NCBI GenBank assembly: GCA_965216225.1
Contig: CBDCFF010000031.1
Coordinates: forward strand, 124,001-188,000
Origin: 3107 sp965216225
GTDB taxonomy: Bacteria > Pseudomonadota > Alphaproteobacteria > Rhodobacterales > Rhodobacteraceae
DNA length: 64,000 bases
Direction of reading: 5' to 3'
The notes beneath the pieces were generated by a model. That model had not been told where the DNA came from and did no database searches. It was given only the letters and a program-made list of their open reading frames with translations. The position numbers were made by a program, and so were the translations under genes. This document shows, piece after piece, positions 7,896 through 16,533 of the stretch (positions are counted from its first letter, which is position 1; every line of letters starts with the position of its first letter).

Positions 7896-9725
7896 TCATG
7901 CCTCGTCCCGTTCCTTCAGCGCCGCTTCATGGGCCTTGCGTTTCTCGCGAACCTCGGCGCGTTCAGAGACTTCGGGCACCGCGACCTCCCACCAGGCGCC
8001 GCCCGCCCCGGTCGAGGGGTACGGGTCGGTGTCGATCACGATCACCTCGACCCCCTTGCCGGTGCGCTCGGCCAGCGCCTGTTCCAGTTCCGCCACGGTC
8101 GAAACCTTGCGGGATCTGGCCCCCATCGATTCGCTGTGCTTGACAAAGTCGATGGCCGAAGGGATTGCGTGGCGGGCGTGATCCAGCAGGTTGTTGAATT
8201 CCGCCCCGCCGGTATCCATCTGCAACCGGTTTATACAGCCAAAACCCCGATTATCGGTGATCACGATGGTGAAATCAATGCCCATCATCACCGCCGTCGC
8301 CAGTTCGGAATTGGCCATCATGTAGGCACCATCACCGGCAAAGCAGATCACCTCCCGCTCTGGCCGGGCCATCTTTATGCCCATGGCCCCGGCGATTTCA
8401 TAGCCCATGCAGGAATAGCCGTATTCCATGTGACAGGAGCCGGGGCCCGTGGCCTTCCACAGCTTGTGCAACTCCCCCGGCATGGCGCCGGCGGCGCACA
8501 TGACCACGGTCCTGTCGCTCGCGGCGCGCTGGACAGCGCCCACCACCTGCATATCGGTGGGCAGCGCGTTGCCTTCTTCGTCCGGGGCGGCAGTCACCGC
8601 ATCGACGGCGGCATACCAATCGGGTTTGATCGCCGCATCAATGTCGCCGCCACGATAATCGCCCAGCCCGGCCGTCAGCGCGGTCAACCCCTCTCTCGCG
8701 TCGGCCACCAGGGACAGCGCGCCATGCTTGATCGTGTCATATGGCTGCACGTTCAGCGCCAGTATCTGCCGGTTCGGGTTCCTGAACAGCGACCACGACC
8801 CGGTGGTGAAATCCTGAAAACGTGTGCCCACGCCGATCACCAGATCGGCGGCGGCGCAAAGCGCATTGGCGCTGCTCGCCCCGGTCACGCCCACCGGGCC
8901 ATGGGCCATCGGGTGATCCCAGGGCAAGGCGCCCTTGCCCGCCTGCGTTTCGACGACCGGAACGCCGTGCGCGGTGGCGAATGCCGCCAGCGCCGCACCG
9001 GCATCGGAATAAAGCACGCCGCCACCGGCCACGATCACCGGATTCCCTGCCGCCCTGATCGCCTCCAGCGCCCGGCGGAGTTCCGCCGCATCCGGGGCCG
9101 GGCGGCGGACGAGCCAGGTGCGCGGCTCAAACAGGCTTGGCGGATAATCATGCGCCTCTGCCTGCACATCCTGGCAGAAGGCCAGCGTCACCGGCCCGCA
9201 ATCCGCCGGATCGGTCAGTGTGCGGAACGCGCGCGGCAGCGCCGTGATCAGATGTTCAGGCCGCAAGATACGGTCGAAATAGCGGCTGACCGGGCGGAAC
9301 GTGTCGTTGGCGCTGACCGTGCCATCGGCAAAGACCTCCGGCTGCTGCAATACCGGGTCCGGCCCGCGGCGGGCAAAGACATCGCCGGGGATCAGCAGAA
9401 CCGGCAGCCGGTTCACATGCGCAAGCGCCGCCGCCGTCACCATATTGGTTGCGCCCGGCCCGATGGAGGTCGTTACCGCCATCGCCCGCCTGCGCCGCAT
9501 CTGCTTGGCATAGGCAATGGCCGTATGGGCCATGGTCTGTTCATTGTGCCCGCGATAGGTCGGCAGGCGATCCCTGGCGTGCCACAGCGCCTCTCCCAAC
9601 CCGGCGACGTTGCCGTGACCGAAAATCGCCCAGACCCCTTCGATGATGCGGTCGCCATCCTCGTTGAACTGGTTTTCCACATAGCGCACCAAAGCCTGCG
9701 CTGCCGTCAGCCTGATGGTTGTCAT
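7896..9725 (-). CDS. iolD: 3D-(3,5/4)-trihydroxycyclohexane-1,2-dione acylhydrolase
   Basis: A 609-residue thiamine-diphosphate enzyme that opens the ring of the trione intermediate in myo-inositol catabolism, giving 5-deoxy-glucuronate. The cofactor glutamate is in the RGHNEQ loop (E62), and the ThDP/Mg motif runs from GDGAYMMANSE (464-474) to DNRGFGCINR. ATG 9725 overlaps the stop of the iolC remnant (ATGA), as expected for an old iolC-iolD operon. A longer in-frame extension to 9992 reads antisense-like sequence and is rejected. The protein itself looks intact although its kinase partner gene has been lost here. Confidence 0.95.
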   Translation of the reverse strand: MTTIRLTAAQALVRYVENQFNEDGDRIIEGVWAIFGHGNVAGLGEALWHARDRLPTYRGHNEQTMAHTAIAYAKQMRRRRAMAVTTSIGPGATNMVTAAALAHVNRLPVLLIPGDVFARRGPDPVLQQPEVFADGTVSANDTFRPVSRYFDRILRPEHLITALPRAFRTLTDPADCGPVTLAFCQDVQAEAHDYPPSLFEPRTWLVRRPAPDAAELRRALEAIRAAGNPVIVAGGGVLYSDAGAALAAFATAHGVPVVETQAGKGALPWDHPMAHGPVGVTGASSANALCAAADLVIGVGTRFQDFTTGSWSLFRNPNRQILALNVQPYDTIKHGALSLVADAREGLTALTAGLGDYRGGDIDAAIKPDWYAAVDAVTAAPDEEGNALPTDMQVVGAVQRAASDRTVVMCAAGAMPGELHKLWKATGPGSCHMEYGYSCMGYEIAGAMGIKMARPEREVICFAGDGAYMMANSELATAVMMGIDFTIVITDNRGFGCINRLQMDTGGAEFNNLLDHARHAIPSAIDFVKHSESMGARSRKVSTVAELEQALAERTGKGVEVIVIDTDPYPSTGAGGAWWEVAVPEVSERAEVREKRKAHEAALKERDEA

Positions 9726-9907
9726 GCTGCCTTGTCCCTTGCCTGTGCGCGCACCCTGTCCCGGACCGCACGGAGGTCGCCGTATTTCCCGGCCATCCGG
9801 GCAACGGCCTGTGCGTCCGTCAATTCGCCCTTCAGCCACGCCCGCGCCGCGTCGCCGAAAATCGTGCGGCCGATCGTGATGACATCCAGCGTCTTTTCGT
9901 GGCTCAC
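9722..9907 (-). pseudogene. iolC: iolC remnant: N- and C-terminal ends joined by a large internal deletion
   Basis: The 61-residue frame begins with MSHEKTLDVITIGR, the characteristic N-terminus of 5-dehydro-2-deoxygluconokinase (IolC), and continues directly with TIFGDAARAWLKGELTD and on to RAQARDKAA, which resembles the C-terminal end of the long rhizobial/rhodobacterial IolC proteins. Those proteins are over 600 residues, so nearly the whole coding sequence is missing. The junction falls within ATCGGCCGC (9866-9874), a sequence that would read IGR at both ends of the ancestral gene, so deletion between short direct repeats is plausible. GTG 9907 is the likely original start. The remnant still overlaps iolD by ATGA. 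Confidence 0.75.
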
Positions 9908-10033
9908 GTTCCTGTACTCCCGCTGTTGTCCCTGCATCATGCCCCGGAAGATTTCGCCACTGGCGGGTTTGTGCATCCCGGACATGGTTCAATGCTTTTC
10001 GATATTGACCATCCGGATGACCGGATCGGGCAT
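9908..10033 (-). pseudogene. Remnant of a sugar ABC-transporter ATPase gene
   Basis: From ATG 10033 the frame reads MPDPVIRMVNIEKH then TGA; in the same frame follow TMSGMHKPASGEIF and then GMMQGQQ. The intact ATPase at 11337-12125 has IIQMKDIEKHFG at its start, TMSGVHKPTGGEI after the Walker A loop, and DMMAGGQE near its end. The order and spacing suggest one ATPase gene from which two internal blocks were deleted. The similarity is seen directly but each island is only 7-14 residues, so the assignment is tentative. Confidence 0.55.
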
Positions 10034-10034
10034 T

Positions 10035-10076
10035 TCAACGCTCCCCGGCGATCATGCGGCGGATAACAGAACGGAA
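10035..10076 (-). pseudogene. C-terminal stub of a sugar ABC-transporter permease gene
   Basis: The minus-strand frame encodes FRSVIRRMIAGER followed by TGA, closely matching the C-terminus of the intact permease at 12127-13248 (YIRRMITGER, stop). It sits directly before the ATPase remnant, the same gene order as in the intact transporter. Only 13 codons remain. Confidence 0.5.
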
Positions 10077-10086
10077 TAAACATTCC
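10073..10086. promoter_or_regulatory. Candidate IolR operator 1
   Basis: GGAATAAACATTCC fits GGAA-N6-TTCC, the motif reported for the RpiR-type inositol repressor IolR in rhizobia. An identical 14-mer occurs at 10222-10235. It borders the permease stub. Confidence 0.55.
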
Positions 10087-10088
10087 GG

Positions 10089-10120
10089 TTGATGAAAAAT
10101 CAACTGCTGAATTTCATCAA
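10089..10120. promoter_or_regulatory. Inverted repeat upstream of iolG
   Basis: TTGATGAAA (10089-10097) and TTTCATCAA (10112-10120) are perfect 9-bp inverted repeats with a 14-bp spacer. The position between two IolR-like sites suggests a regulator-binding site; the protein is unknown. Confidence 0.4.
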
Positions 10121-10221
10121 TCAACGCCCGGTTTCGTTCCGGCTGCGCCCGCGACGGCGCCGGTCATGGGCGACGCCGGGCAGGGCCTGACAGAACCATT
10201 GGACGACACGACGGCAATCAT

Positions 10222-10235
10222 GGAATAAACATTCC
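10222..10235. promoter_or_regulatory. Candidate IolR operator 2
   Basis: Second exact copy of GGAATAAACATTCC (GGAA-N6-TTCC), 34 bases before the iolG start, where a repressor would block transcription of iolG. Confidence 0.6.
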
Positions 10236-10269
10236 GTAAACTTTCCTGACAGGGATTCGGGAGGCTTCG

Positions 10270-11259
10270 ATGATCCTGCGCATTGCCCTTCTTGGCGCCG
10301 GGCGCATCGGACGGGTCCATGCCCGCGCCATCGCGCACGAACCGGCGGCGAAACTGGTTGCGGTGGCGGATACCCTTCCCGACGCCGCCAGGGCCATCGC
10401 AGACCGGCATGGCTGCGTGATTCGCGAAATCGACACGGTGGCCGCCGCCGGTGACATCGACGCGGTCGTCATCTGCACCCCCACGGACACTCATGCCGAC
10501 CTGATCGAACGCTTCGCCCGCGCGGGCAAGGCGATCTTCTGCGAAAAGCCCGTGGACCTGTCGGTGGAGCGGATGCGGAACTGCCTGTCGGTGGTGGCGG
10601 AAAACAGGGCCCGGCTGATGATCGGTTTCAACCGCCGCTTCGATCCGCATTTTTCGGCGCTCAAACAGGCGATCGACGCAGGCCGGGTCGGCACGGTAGA
10701 GCAGATAATCATCACCAGCCGCGACCCCGGCCCGCCACCCGCCGCCTATATCAGGGTCTCCGGCGGGATTTTCCGGGACATGACGATCCACGATTTCGAC
10801 ATGGCGCGCTTCCTGCTGGACGAGGCGGTAAGCTCGGTCTTTGCCACCGCCTCGGTTCTGGTCGATCCGAAGATCGGGGAACTGGGCGATGCCGACACCG
10901 CCTCGGTGGTTCTGCGCACCGCAAGCGGCAGGCAGGTCAGCATCCTCAATTCCCACCGCGCCACCTATGGCCATGACCAGCGGATCGAAGTGCATGGATC
11001 GAAAGGCATAGTGCAGGCCGGGAACCTGCGCCCGGTCAATATCGAGGTTGCCGACGCCGGGGGCTACACCCGCCCGCCGCTCCACGATTTTTTCATGACC
11101 CGCTATGCCGAAGCATATGCGGCGGAACTGAAAGCCTTCATTGCTGCGGTGAATGAGGGCGTCGCGATTTCACCCGACGGGCTGGACGGGCTGGAGGCGT
11201 CGTTGCTGGCAGAGGCGGCACTGGAATCGACGCGAACAGGGGCTTTGGTGAACCTGTAA
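10270..11259 (+). CDS. iolG: myo-Inositol 2-dehydrogenase
   Basis: A 329-residue Gfo/Idh/MocA oxidoreductase that oxidises myo-inositol to 2-keto-myo-inositol with NAD, the first catabolic step. The Rossmann loop is GAGRIG (9-14), the catalytic lysine is in CEKP (91-94), and the substrate motif GGIFRDMTIHDFDM (about 165-178) carries the conserved His/Asp. ATG 10270 follows GGGAGG. Two IolR-type sites lie upstream. Related dehydrogenases use other cyclitols or sugars, but the iolD/iolC neighbourhood supports inositol. Confidence 0.9.
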   Translation: MILRIALLGAGRIGRVHARAIAHEPAAKLVAVADTLPDAARAIADRHGCVIREIDTVAAAGDIDAVVICTPTDTHADLIERFARAGKAIFCEKPVDLSVERMRNCLSVVAENRARLMIGFNRRFDPHFSALKQAIDAGRVGTVEQIIITSRDPGPPPAAYIRVSGGIFRDMTIHDFDMARFLLDEAVSSVFATASVLVDPKIGELGDADTASVVLRTASGRQVSILNSHRATYGHDQRIEVHGSKGIVQAGNLRPVNIEVADAGGYTRPPLHDFFMTRYAEAYAAELKAFIAAVNEGVAISPDGLDGLEASLLAEAALESTRTGALVNL

Positions 11260-11336
11260 CGGGTTGTAACGGGCAGCCGGGAAAACCGCCGATCACCCGC
11301 CGCCGGCGCACTGGTGTTTCCGGCAAATTCCGCAAC

Positions 11337-12125
11337 TCAGACCGTACCGCCCAGGCTGTCCTCCAGCGCAACCAGTTCCTGACCGCCCGCCATCATGTCC
11401 TGCAACGCTTCGGGCGTGATCTGCCCGCGCTGTGCGGTCCCAAGGGTCCGGCCACGGTTCAGCACCGTGAAACGGTCGCCCACCGCCAGCGCGTGCCGCA
11501 CGTTATGAGTGATGAAGACCACCGCGACCCCCTGCCTGCGCACCTTGCCGATGGTGGCCAGCACATTTGCCGTCTGGCGCACCCCAAGGGCCGAGGTCGG
11601 CTCGTCCAGGATCAGCACCCTGGCGCCGAAATGCACCGCCCGGGCAATGGCCACGGTCTGGCGTTCGCCCCCCGACAGGGTGCCCACCGCCTGATCCGGG
11701 CCGCGCAGGCTGATGCCCATTCTGCGCATCTCTTCCATGGTCATCTCGTTGGCGCGCCGATGGTCGAAGAACCTGAACGGCCCGACCTTCCGAAGCGGCT
11801 CGTTGCCCATGAAGAAATTGCGACTGACCGACATCAGCGGGATCATGGCGAGATCCTGATAGACCGTCGCGATCCCGGCGTTTATCGCATCGCGCGGGCG
11901 GTCGAAATTCATCGGTCTGCCCTCGAAACGGATCTCGCCCCCGGTGGGTTTGTGTACCCCGGACATGGTCTTGATGAAGGTGGACTTGCCCGCGCCGTTG
12001 TCGCCCAGCAGGCAATGACACTCACCCGGAAAGATGTCCAGCGACACCCCGGCCAGCGCGATCACCGAGCCGAAGTGCTTTTCGATGTCTTTCATCTGAA
12101 TGATGGGGGCGCGTTCTGTCGTCAT
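11337..12125 (-). CDS. Sugar ABC importer, ATP-binding protein
   Basis: A 262-residue single-domain ATPase of the carbohydrate-uptake CUT2 class (half the length of RbsA-type double ATPases). Walker A is GDNGAGKST (41-49), the signature is LSGGERQ, and Walker B runs LILDEPTSALG. It drives import through the permease encoded upstream; only one base separates its start from the permease stop, so the two are co-translated. The transporter likely carries inositol or a related sugar, inferred from iolG and the aldolase nearby. Confidence 0.93.
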   Translation of the reverse strand: MTTERAPIIQMKDIEKHFGSVIALAGVSLDIFPGECHCLLGDNGAGKSTFIKTMSGVHKPTGGEIRFEGRPMNFDRPRDAINAGIATVYQDLAMIPLMSVSRNFFMGNEPLRKVGPFRFFDHRRANEMTMEEMRRMGISLRGPDQAVGTLSGGERQTVAIARAVHFGARVLILDEPTSALGVRQTANVLATIGKVRRQGVAVVFITHNVRHALAVGDRFTVLNRGRTLGTAQRGQITPEALQDMMAGGQELVALEDSLGGTV

Positions 12126-12126
12126 C

Positions 12127-13248
12127 CTACCTCTCCCCGGTAATCATGCGGCGGATATATGTGTTCAGGATCACCGCGAAAAGCAGGATCACACCCAGGA
12201 ACACCCGGAAGAGCGAGCTTTCGACCCCGGCAAAGAACAGCCCCTGCTGCACCACGCCGAAGATCAGCGCCCCCAGCGCGGCGCCGATGACCGAGCCGTA
12301 GCCGCCGGTCAGAAGCGCGCCGCCGATGACCACGGCGATGATTGCCTCGAATTCCTTCAGAAGGCCGCGGTCGGCCCCGGCGGAGCCGAATTCCATCACC
12401 TGGCAGGTGGCGAAAACCGTGGCGCAGAAGGCCGTGAACATGAACATCAGAATCTTCACCCGGTTCACCGGCACTCCGGTGTAACGGGCCGCCTGCGCGT
12501 CGCCGCCTGCGGCGAATATCCAGTTGCCGAAACGGGTTCTGGTCAGAAGGATGTGACCCAGAACAACCAGCACAAGCGCCCAGACGATCAGCATCGGCAG
12601 GCCCTCAACCACGGGCTGGCCCTTGCGGGTGCCGCGCTCGAAGGTGGCGATGATCCCGGCGTCGCCCATCCACCGAAACAGGCCGGTGAATATCTTGCCG
12701 CCAAACACCGGCGCCAGCCAATCACCCTCGGCCACGTCCCTGATGCCGCCGATGATCGTCTTGCGCTCGATCAGTTGCGGGAAATAGATGGTGAAGCCGC
12801 GCAGGATGAACAGGAACGCCAGCGTGACGATAAAGCTGGGCAGCCCGGTGCGGACCACGATAAAGCCGTTCAGCGCACCGATCCCCAGGGTCAGCGCGAA
12901 GGTGACAATGATCGCCAGCCAGACCGGCCATCCCAGCGTGACCGAAAAGATTGCGGTCATCATGCCCGCAAAGCCGATCATCGAGCCCACGGACAGGTCG
13001 AATTCGCCCGCGATCATCAACAGACAGGCGCCAACGGCGATGATCGTGAACTGGGCCGAGACCTGGCCCCAGTTCATCACGCCCTGGCTGTTGAACATGC
13101 CGCTGTCGAATGCGAACAGCGCGAACAGGGCAAACACGACAATGGCGCCGACAATCCCGCCCAGTTCGGGGCGGATCAGGGCTTCGCGAAAGCGCGAGCG
13201 GGACTTTATCCGCTCGTCGTCGGGCGTTCGGGCGCGTGCGTCAGACAT
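12127..13248 (-). CDS. Sugar ABC importer, permease
   Basis: A 373-residue inner-membrane protein of the RbsC-like BPD_transp_2 family with about ten hydrophobic segments. Typical blocks are GEFDLSVGSMIGFAGM and NVRVG-type positions replaced by VVRTGLPSFIVTLAFLFILRG. Start ATG 13248 (MSDARARTPDD) is chosen over the open frame to 13365, which overlaps the gap to the binding-protein gene. It is second in the minus-strand operon binding protein, permease, ATPase. Confidence 0.92.
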   Translation of the reverse strand: MSDARARTPDDERIKSRSRFREALIRPELGGIVGAIVVFALFALFAFDSGMFNSQGVMNWGQVSAQFTIIAVGACLLMIAGEFDLSVGSMIGFAGMMTAIFSVTLGWPVWLAIIVTFALTLGIGALNGFIVVRTGLPSFIVTLAFLFILRGFTIYFPQLIERKTIIGGIRDVAEGDWLAPVFGGKIFTGLFRWMGDAGIIATFERGTRKGQPVVEGLPMLIVWALVLVVLGHILLTRTRFGNWIFAAGGDAQAARYTGVPVNRVKILMFMFTAFCATVFATCQVMEFGSAGADRGLLKEFEAIIAVVIGGALLTGGYGSVIGAALGALIFGVVQQGLFFAGVESSLFRVFLGVILLFAVILNTYIRRMITGER

Positions 13249-13327
13249 GATGGATGGCCTCGCCGGTCCTGTTTCGGGATGGAAAAAGGGCGGCCAGTTC
13301 GCACTGGTCGCCCCGGCCGGAAAGCGA

Positions 13328-14278
13328 TCAGCGGTATTCGCCCGCGAACATCTCGACCTTTTCAAGCCCGTCGGCGGTCACGAAGCCGGGACCGGAATTG
13401 ATGTTGTTGCCCGGCAGCACGCCATAGCGGTGATAGTTGGTCAGAACCACAACCGGCAGATAGGCTTGCAGGAACGGCTGCTGGTCGATGCCCCAGTTGA
13501 TGATGCCAGCCTTGATGCCCTTCACGATGTCTTCGCCCAGGTCGAAGGTGCCGAAATAGATGTCGCCGGCCATGCCGTTTTCGTCCAGCGCCAGCAGCGT
13601 CGGATCGGCCGAGGTCGGGCCGAGGGTCAGGACGGCATCGGTATCCGGGTTGGCGGACAGATAGGCCTGAACCTTGTTCTTGATCTCTGCCGGATCCTGC
13701 CCCGAATCAATCATCTGATTGCCAAGATCAATGCCCAGACCGTCGGCAAAGCCCTGGCACCGCTCTGTCGAGGACGGCGAAGAGATATAGTGATTCACGC
13801 ACAGGAAGCTGCCAACGCCATCGCCCTTGGCGCGCAGGCCCGCAGCGTAACCGGCGTCATATTCGGGCTGACCCACATACATCAGCGCCCCCACCTCGCG
13901 TGCCTGTTCGGGCGTGCCGGAGTTCATGATGATCACGTCAACGCCGGAATCCACGGCCGCCCTGATCGGGCCGGACAGAACGTCATAGTCGCTCAGCGTG
14001 GTGATGATGCCGTTCGGGCCGGAGGCCGCGGCCTGTTCGATGATCCGCGCCATGTCGGCCAGATCGCCGGTCGGCGGGTTGCGGTATTCGACCTCGACCC
14101 CCATCTGCTCGCCGGCAAGCGCAATACCGTTCTTGATGGTGTTCCACCAGCTGTCGCTGTCCGGCGCATGGCTGACCAGAATGTATTTCTCGTCCTCGGC
14201 CAAAGCGGCGGTCGCCGCCATCAGCGGGGCGGCGGCAACAGCCGTGGCCAGCACCAGTCTTTTCATCAGTGAAGTCAT
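13328..14278 (-). CDS. Sugar ABC importer, periplasmic binding protein
   Basis: A 316-residue type I periplasmic binding protein (RbsB/IbpA-like). A cleavable signal peptide spans about 1-27, ending AATAALA. The mature protein starts EDEKYILVSHAPDSDSWW and has the GIITTLSDYD and DVIIMNSG segments of this fold. It is the first gene of the importer operon. An in-frame ATG four codons later is an alternative start. The promoter overlaps the LacI operator at 14369. Confidence 0.92.
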   Translation of the reverse strand: MTSLMKRLVLATAVAAAPLMAATAALAEDEKYILVSHAPDSDSWWNTIKNGIALAGEQMGVEVEYRNPPTGDLADMARIIEQAAASGPNGIITTLSDYDVLSGPIRAAVDSGVDVIIMNSGTPEQAREVGALMYVGQPEYDAGYAAGLRAKGDGVGSFLCVNHYISSPSSTERCQGFADGLGIDLGNQMIDSGQDPAEIKNKVQAYLSANPDTDAVLTLGPTSADPTLLALDENGMAGDIYFGTFDLGEDIVKGIKAGIINWGIDQQPFLQAYLPVVVLTNYHRYGVLPGNNINSGPGFVTADGLEKVEMFAGEYR

Positions 14279-14368
14279 TCTTGCTTACCTCCCGGTTTCA
14301 CCGTTCTCGTGGCGTGAGAGCGGTTCCTCTCCGTCTCTCCGACTCGAGTTAAAGCATATTCGATACAT

Positions 14369-14388
14369 TTTTGCAACCGGTTGCAAAA
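14369..14388. promoter_or_regulatory. Perfect 20-bp LacI-family operator
   Basis: TTTTGCAACCGGTTGCAAAA is a perfect palindrome with the central CG common to LacI/GalR operators. It lies midway between the divergent importer operon and the LacI-type gene. On the minus strand its TTGCAA overlaps a possible -35, with TATCGAATATGCT downstream as a possible -10. Confidence 0.8.
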
Positions 14389-14469
14389 TTCGTCTTCCCG
14401 CCCCATACTGCACTCATGCGGGAAACCGGATAAAAGAAAGCGCGCAGGCAGTTTGAGGGCAAGGGCGAC

Positions 14470-15486
14470 ATGGCCGTCACATTGAAAGAGGTTGCGGAAC
14501 GCGCCGGGGTTTCCCGCTCGGCGGTATCGCGCGCCTTCACCGATGGGGCGTCGGTTTCCGACAGGATGCGGCGCAAGGTCGAAAAGGCCGCGCGCGAACT
14601 CGGCTACAGCCCCAACGCGCTTGCATCCTCATTGACCACCGGGCGCACAAAGCTGATCGGCCTGGTATCCAACAACTTCCACAACCCGATCTTCCTTGAA
14701 GTCTTCGACCTCTTCACCCGTGGCCTGCAAGACCGGGGGCTGCGCCCGTTGCTGGTGAACCTGTCCGAGGAGACCGACCCGGAAAACTCTGTCCGGATGC
14801 TGCGTCAATACTCCGTCGATGGTGTCGTGGTTGCCTCGTCCACCCTGTCTTCGGGTTTTTCAAGGGCGTTCCGTGACGCAGGCGTGCCGGTCGTGCATTC
14901 TTTTGGTCGCCATTCCCCGGCGCCGCAAGTGCATGTGGTGGGTATCGACAACGTGGAATGCGGACGGATGGCGGCGCGGGCGCTGATCGCGCGCGGGTAT
15001 CGGCGCCTGGCCTTTCTGGGCGGGCCGGAAAGCGCAACCTCGACCCAGGACCGGTACACCGGATTCATGTCCGAACTGGCTGCGCACCCGGCTGTCAGGG
15101 CCAGCCATTCCTTTGCCGACGCCTATACTTTCGACGCCGGGCGCCACGAAATGCTGCGGCTGCTGCGCGACACCCCTGCGCAAGCCTATTTCTGCGGCGA
15201 CGACGTATTGTCCATCGGGGCGCTTTCCGCGATTCGGGACAGCGGTTTGTCGGTGCCCGAAGACATCGGAATCATCGGCTTGAACGACATGGAAATGGCC
15301 GGATGGGAAAATATCCATCTGACCACAATCCACCAGCCGATCCGCCAGATTGTCACTTCGTCGATTGAACTGATGGTGGCCATGCTGGACGAACCGGACC
15401 GCTATCCCGAGGCCCGCATCTTTCCCTGTTCGGTAATCGAGCGCGGGACGCTGCGCCCGCTGTCGCCGCCCCGAAACGCCGTCTAG
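14470..15486 (+). CDS. LacI-family transcriptional regulator of the sugar locus
   Basis: A 338-residue repressor. Residues 3-50 form the LacI helix-turn-helix (VTLKEVAERAGVSRSAVSRAF) and hinge, followed by a periplasmic-binding-protein-like effector domain (LIGLVSNNFHNPIF to the C-terminus). It is divergent from the importer operon across a perfect operator, so it probably represses both that operon and itself until the sugar binds. The TAG stop is formed at the exact target of an IS630 insertion: removing the element restores the same TAG. The protein is therefore undamaged. Confidence 0.93.
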   Translation: MAVTLKEVAERAGVSRSAVSRAFTDGASVSDRMRRKVEKAARELGYSPNALASSLTTGRTKLIGLVSNNFHNPIFLEVFDLFTRGLQDRGLRPLLVNLSEETDPENSVRMLRQYSVDGVVVASSTLSSGFSRAFRDAGVPVVHSFGRHSPAPQVHVVGIDNVECGRMAARALIARGYRRLAFLGGPESATSTQDRYTGFMSELAAHPAVRASHSFADAYTFDAGRHEMLRLLRDTPAQAYFCGDDVLSIGALSAIRDSGLSVPEDIGIIGLNDMEMAGWENIHLTTIHQPIRQIVTSSIELMVAMLDEPDRYPEARIFPCSVIERGTLRPLSPPRNAV

Positions 15487-16531
15487 AGTCCTTCACATTT
15501 TGACTGAAGCATAGCCTGTGTTTTCGAGGTAGTTTTGGCATTCCTGTTGTGTGATTGATCCGACGAGGCGTCCAACGTATCGCCAGGCCTCTTCACTGGT
15601 TCGTTTCCGAGCCATCCGCATCCAGTGTTTGATCTTGGCGAATGTCTGCTCGATCGGGTTCAGGTCTGGCGAGTATGGTGGCAGGAACCACACCCGCGCG
15701 CCTGCCGCCTTGATGGCATCGCGCACGGCTTTCGATTTATGGCAGCCGAGGTTGTCCATGATGACGATATCGCCGGGCTTCAGTGCAGGGACAAGCAGTT
15801 GATCGATATAGGCACGGAAGGACTGCCCGTTGATCGGGCCGTCAAAGACACAGGGCGCCGTCAATTGATCGCAGCGCAAGGCAGCAATGAACGTCATGGT
15901 GTTCCAGTGGCCATGGGGCGCAAAGCCGTGCAGGCGTTTGCCTTTTGGTCCCCAGCCGCGCAGCGGAGCCATGTTGGTCTTGATCCAGGTTTCATCAATG
16001 AAGACCAGCTTGCGCGGATCGAGTTGACGCATGACCCCCTTCCAGCGCTTTCGCCGGCGGGCCACATCGGCTCGGGCCCGCTCAAGGGCGAGCAGTGTTT
16101 TTTTTTGAAGCTCAGCCCCTCGCGGCGCATGAAGTGCCAGACCGCATTGTGGGACACCTTGACGCCCCGCTTCGCCAGCATGTCTTTCAGACCATGCAGC
16201 GTCAGGTGCGGCGTGCGGTTGATCTGCTCCAGGATAAAATCACGGTGGGGTTCAAGGATAATCCTGCGGTGGCCACCCATCTTGCCAGGCGCCACGCTGC
16301 CAGTCTCGCGATATCGCTGGCGCCACTTGATCACCGAAGAAACAGCCACCGAGAAACGGGCAGCCACAACACGTGCCGTCTCGCCGGAAACAACAGCTGC
16401 TACTGCACGCTCCCGAAGATCATTCGAATAGGGTTTTACCATGCATGCCGGCCTCCAGTCCCGGCACGCAGTTTGAATCACAATTCAACGAAAAACGGAA
16501 TCCCGAGATTCAAACAAATGATGAACCGCTC
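15486..16531 (-). mobile_element. IS630-family insertion sequence, copy 1
   Basis: The element of about 1,046 bp is flanked by TA on both sides (15484-15485 and 16532-16533), the IS630 target rule. Imperfect terminal repeats are visible: GAG..CTTCAC..TTTTG..TGAA at the left and, on the complement of the right end, GAGCGGTTCATCATTTG. It carries one transposase gene on the minus strand. Confidence 0.82.
15493..16442 (-). CDS. IS630-family transposase, two frames joined at an A9 run
   Basis: The N-terminal frame (from ATG 16442, MVKPYSNDLRERAV) holds a helix-turn-helix domain and ends in LSFKKK. The C-terminal frame (15493-16065) carries the DDE catalytic domain: FIDETW, MDNLGCHK and PYSPDLNPIEQ. 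The frames meet at nine A (complement of 16098-16106), where ribosomal or polymerase slippage would give a roughly 316-residue protein. Both parts are otherwise undamaged, so programmed slippage is more likely than decay; a real mutation cannot be excluded. Confidence 0.85.
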
Positions 16532-16533
16532 TA

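Noticed and set aside
7872..10079. 735-residue plus-strand open frame
   Set aside because: It is the antisense shadow of iolD, rich in His/Arg/Gly with no domain; GC-rich third positions keep it open.
12100..14272. Plus-strand frames of 433 and 494 residues
   Set aside because: Shadows of the ABC permease and binding-protein genes, which have signal peptide, membrane and operon features.
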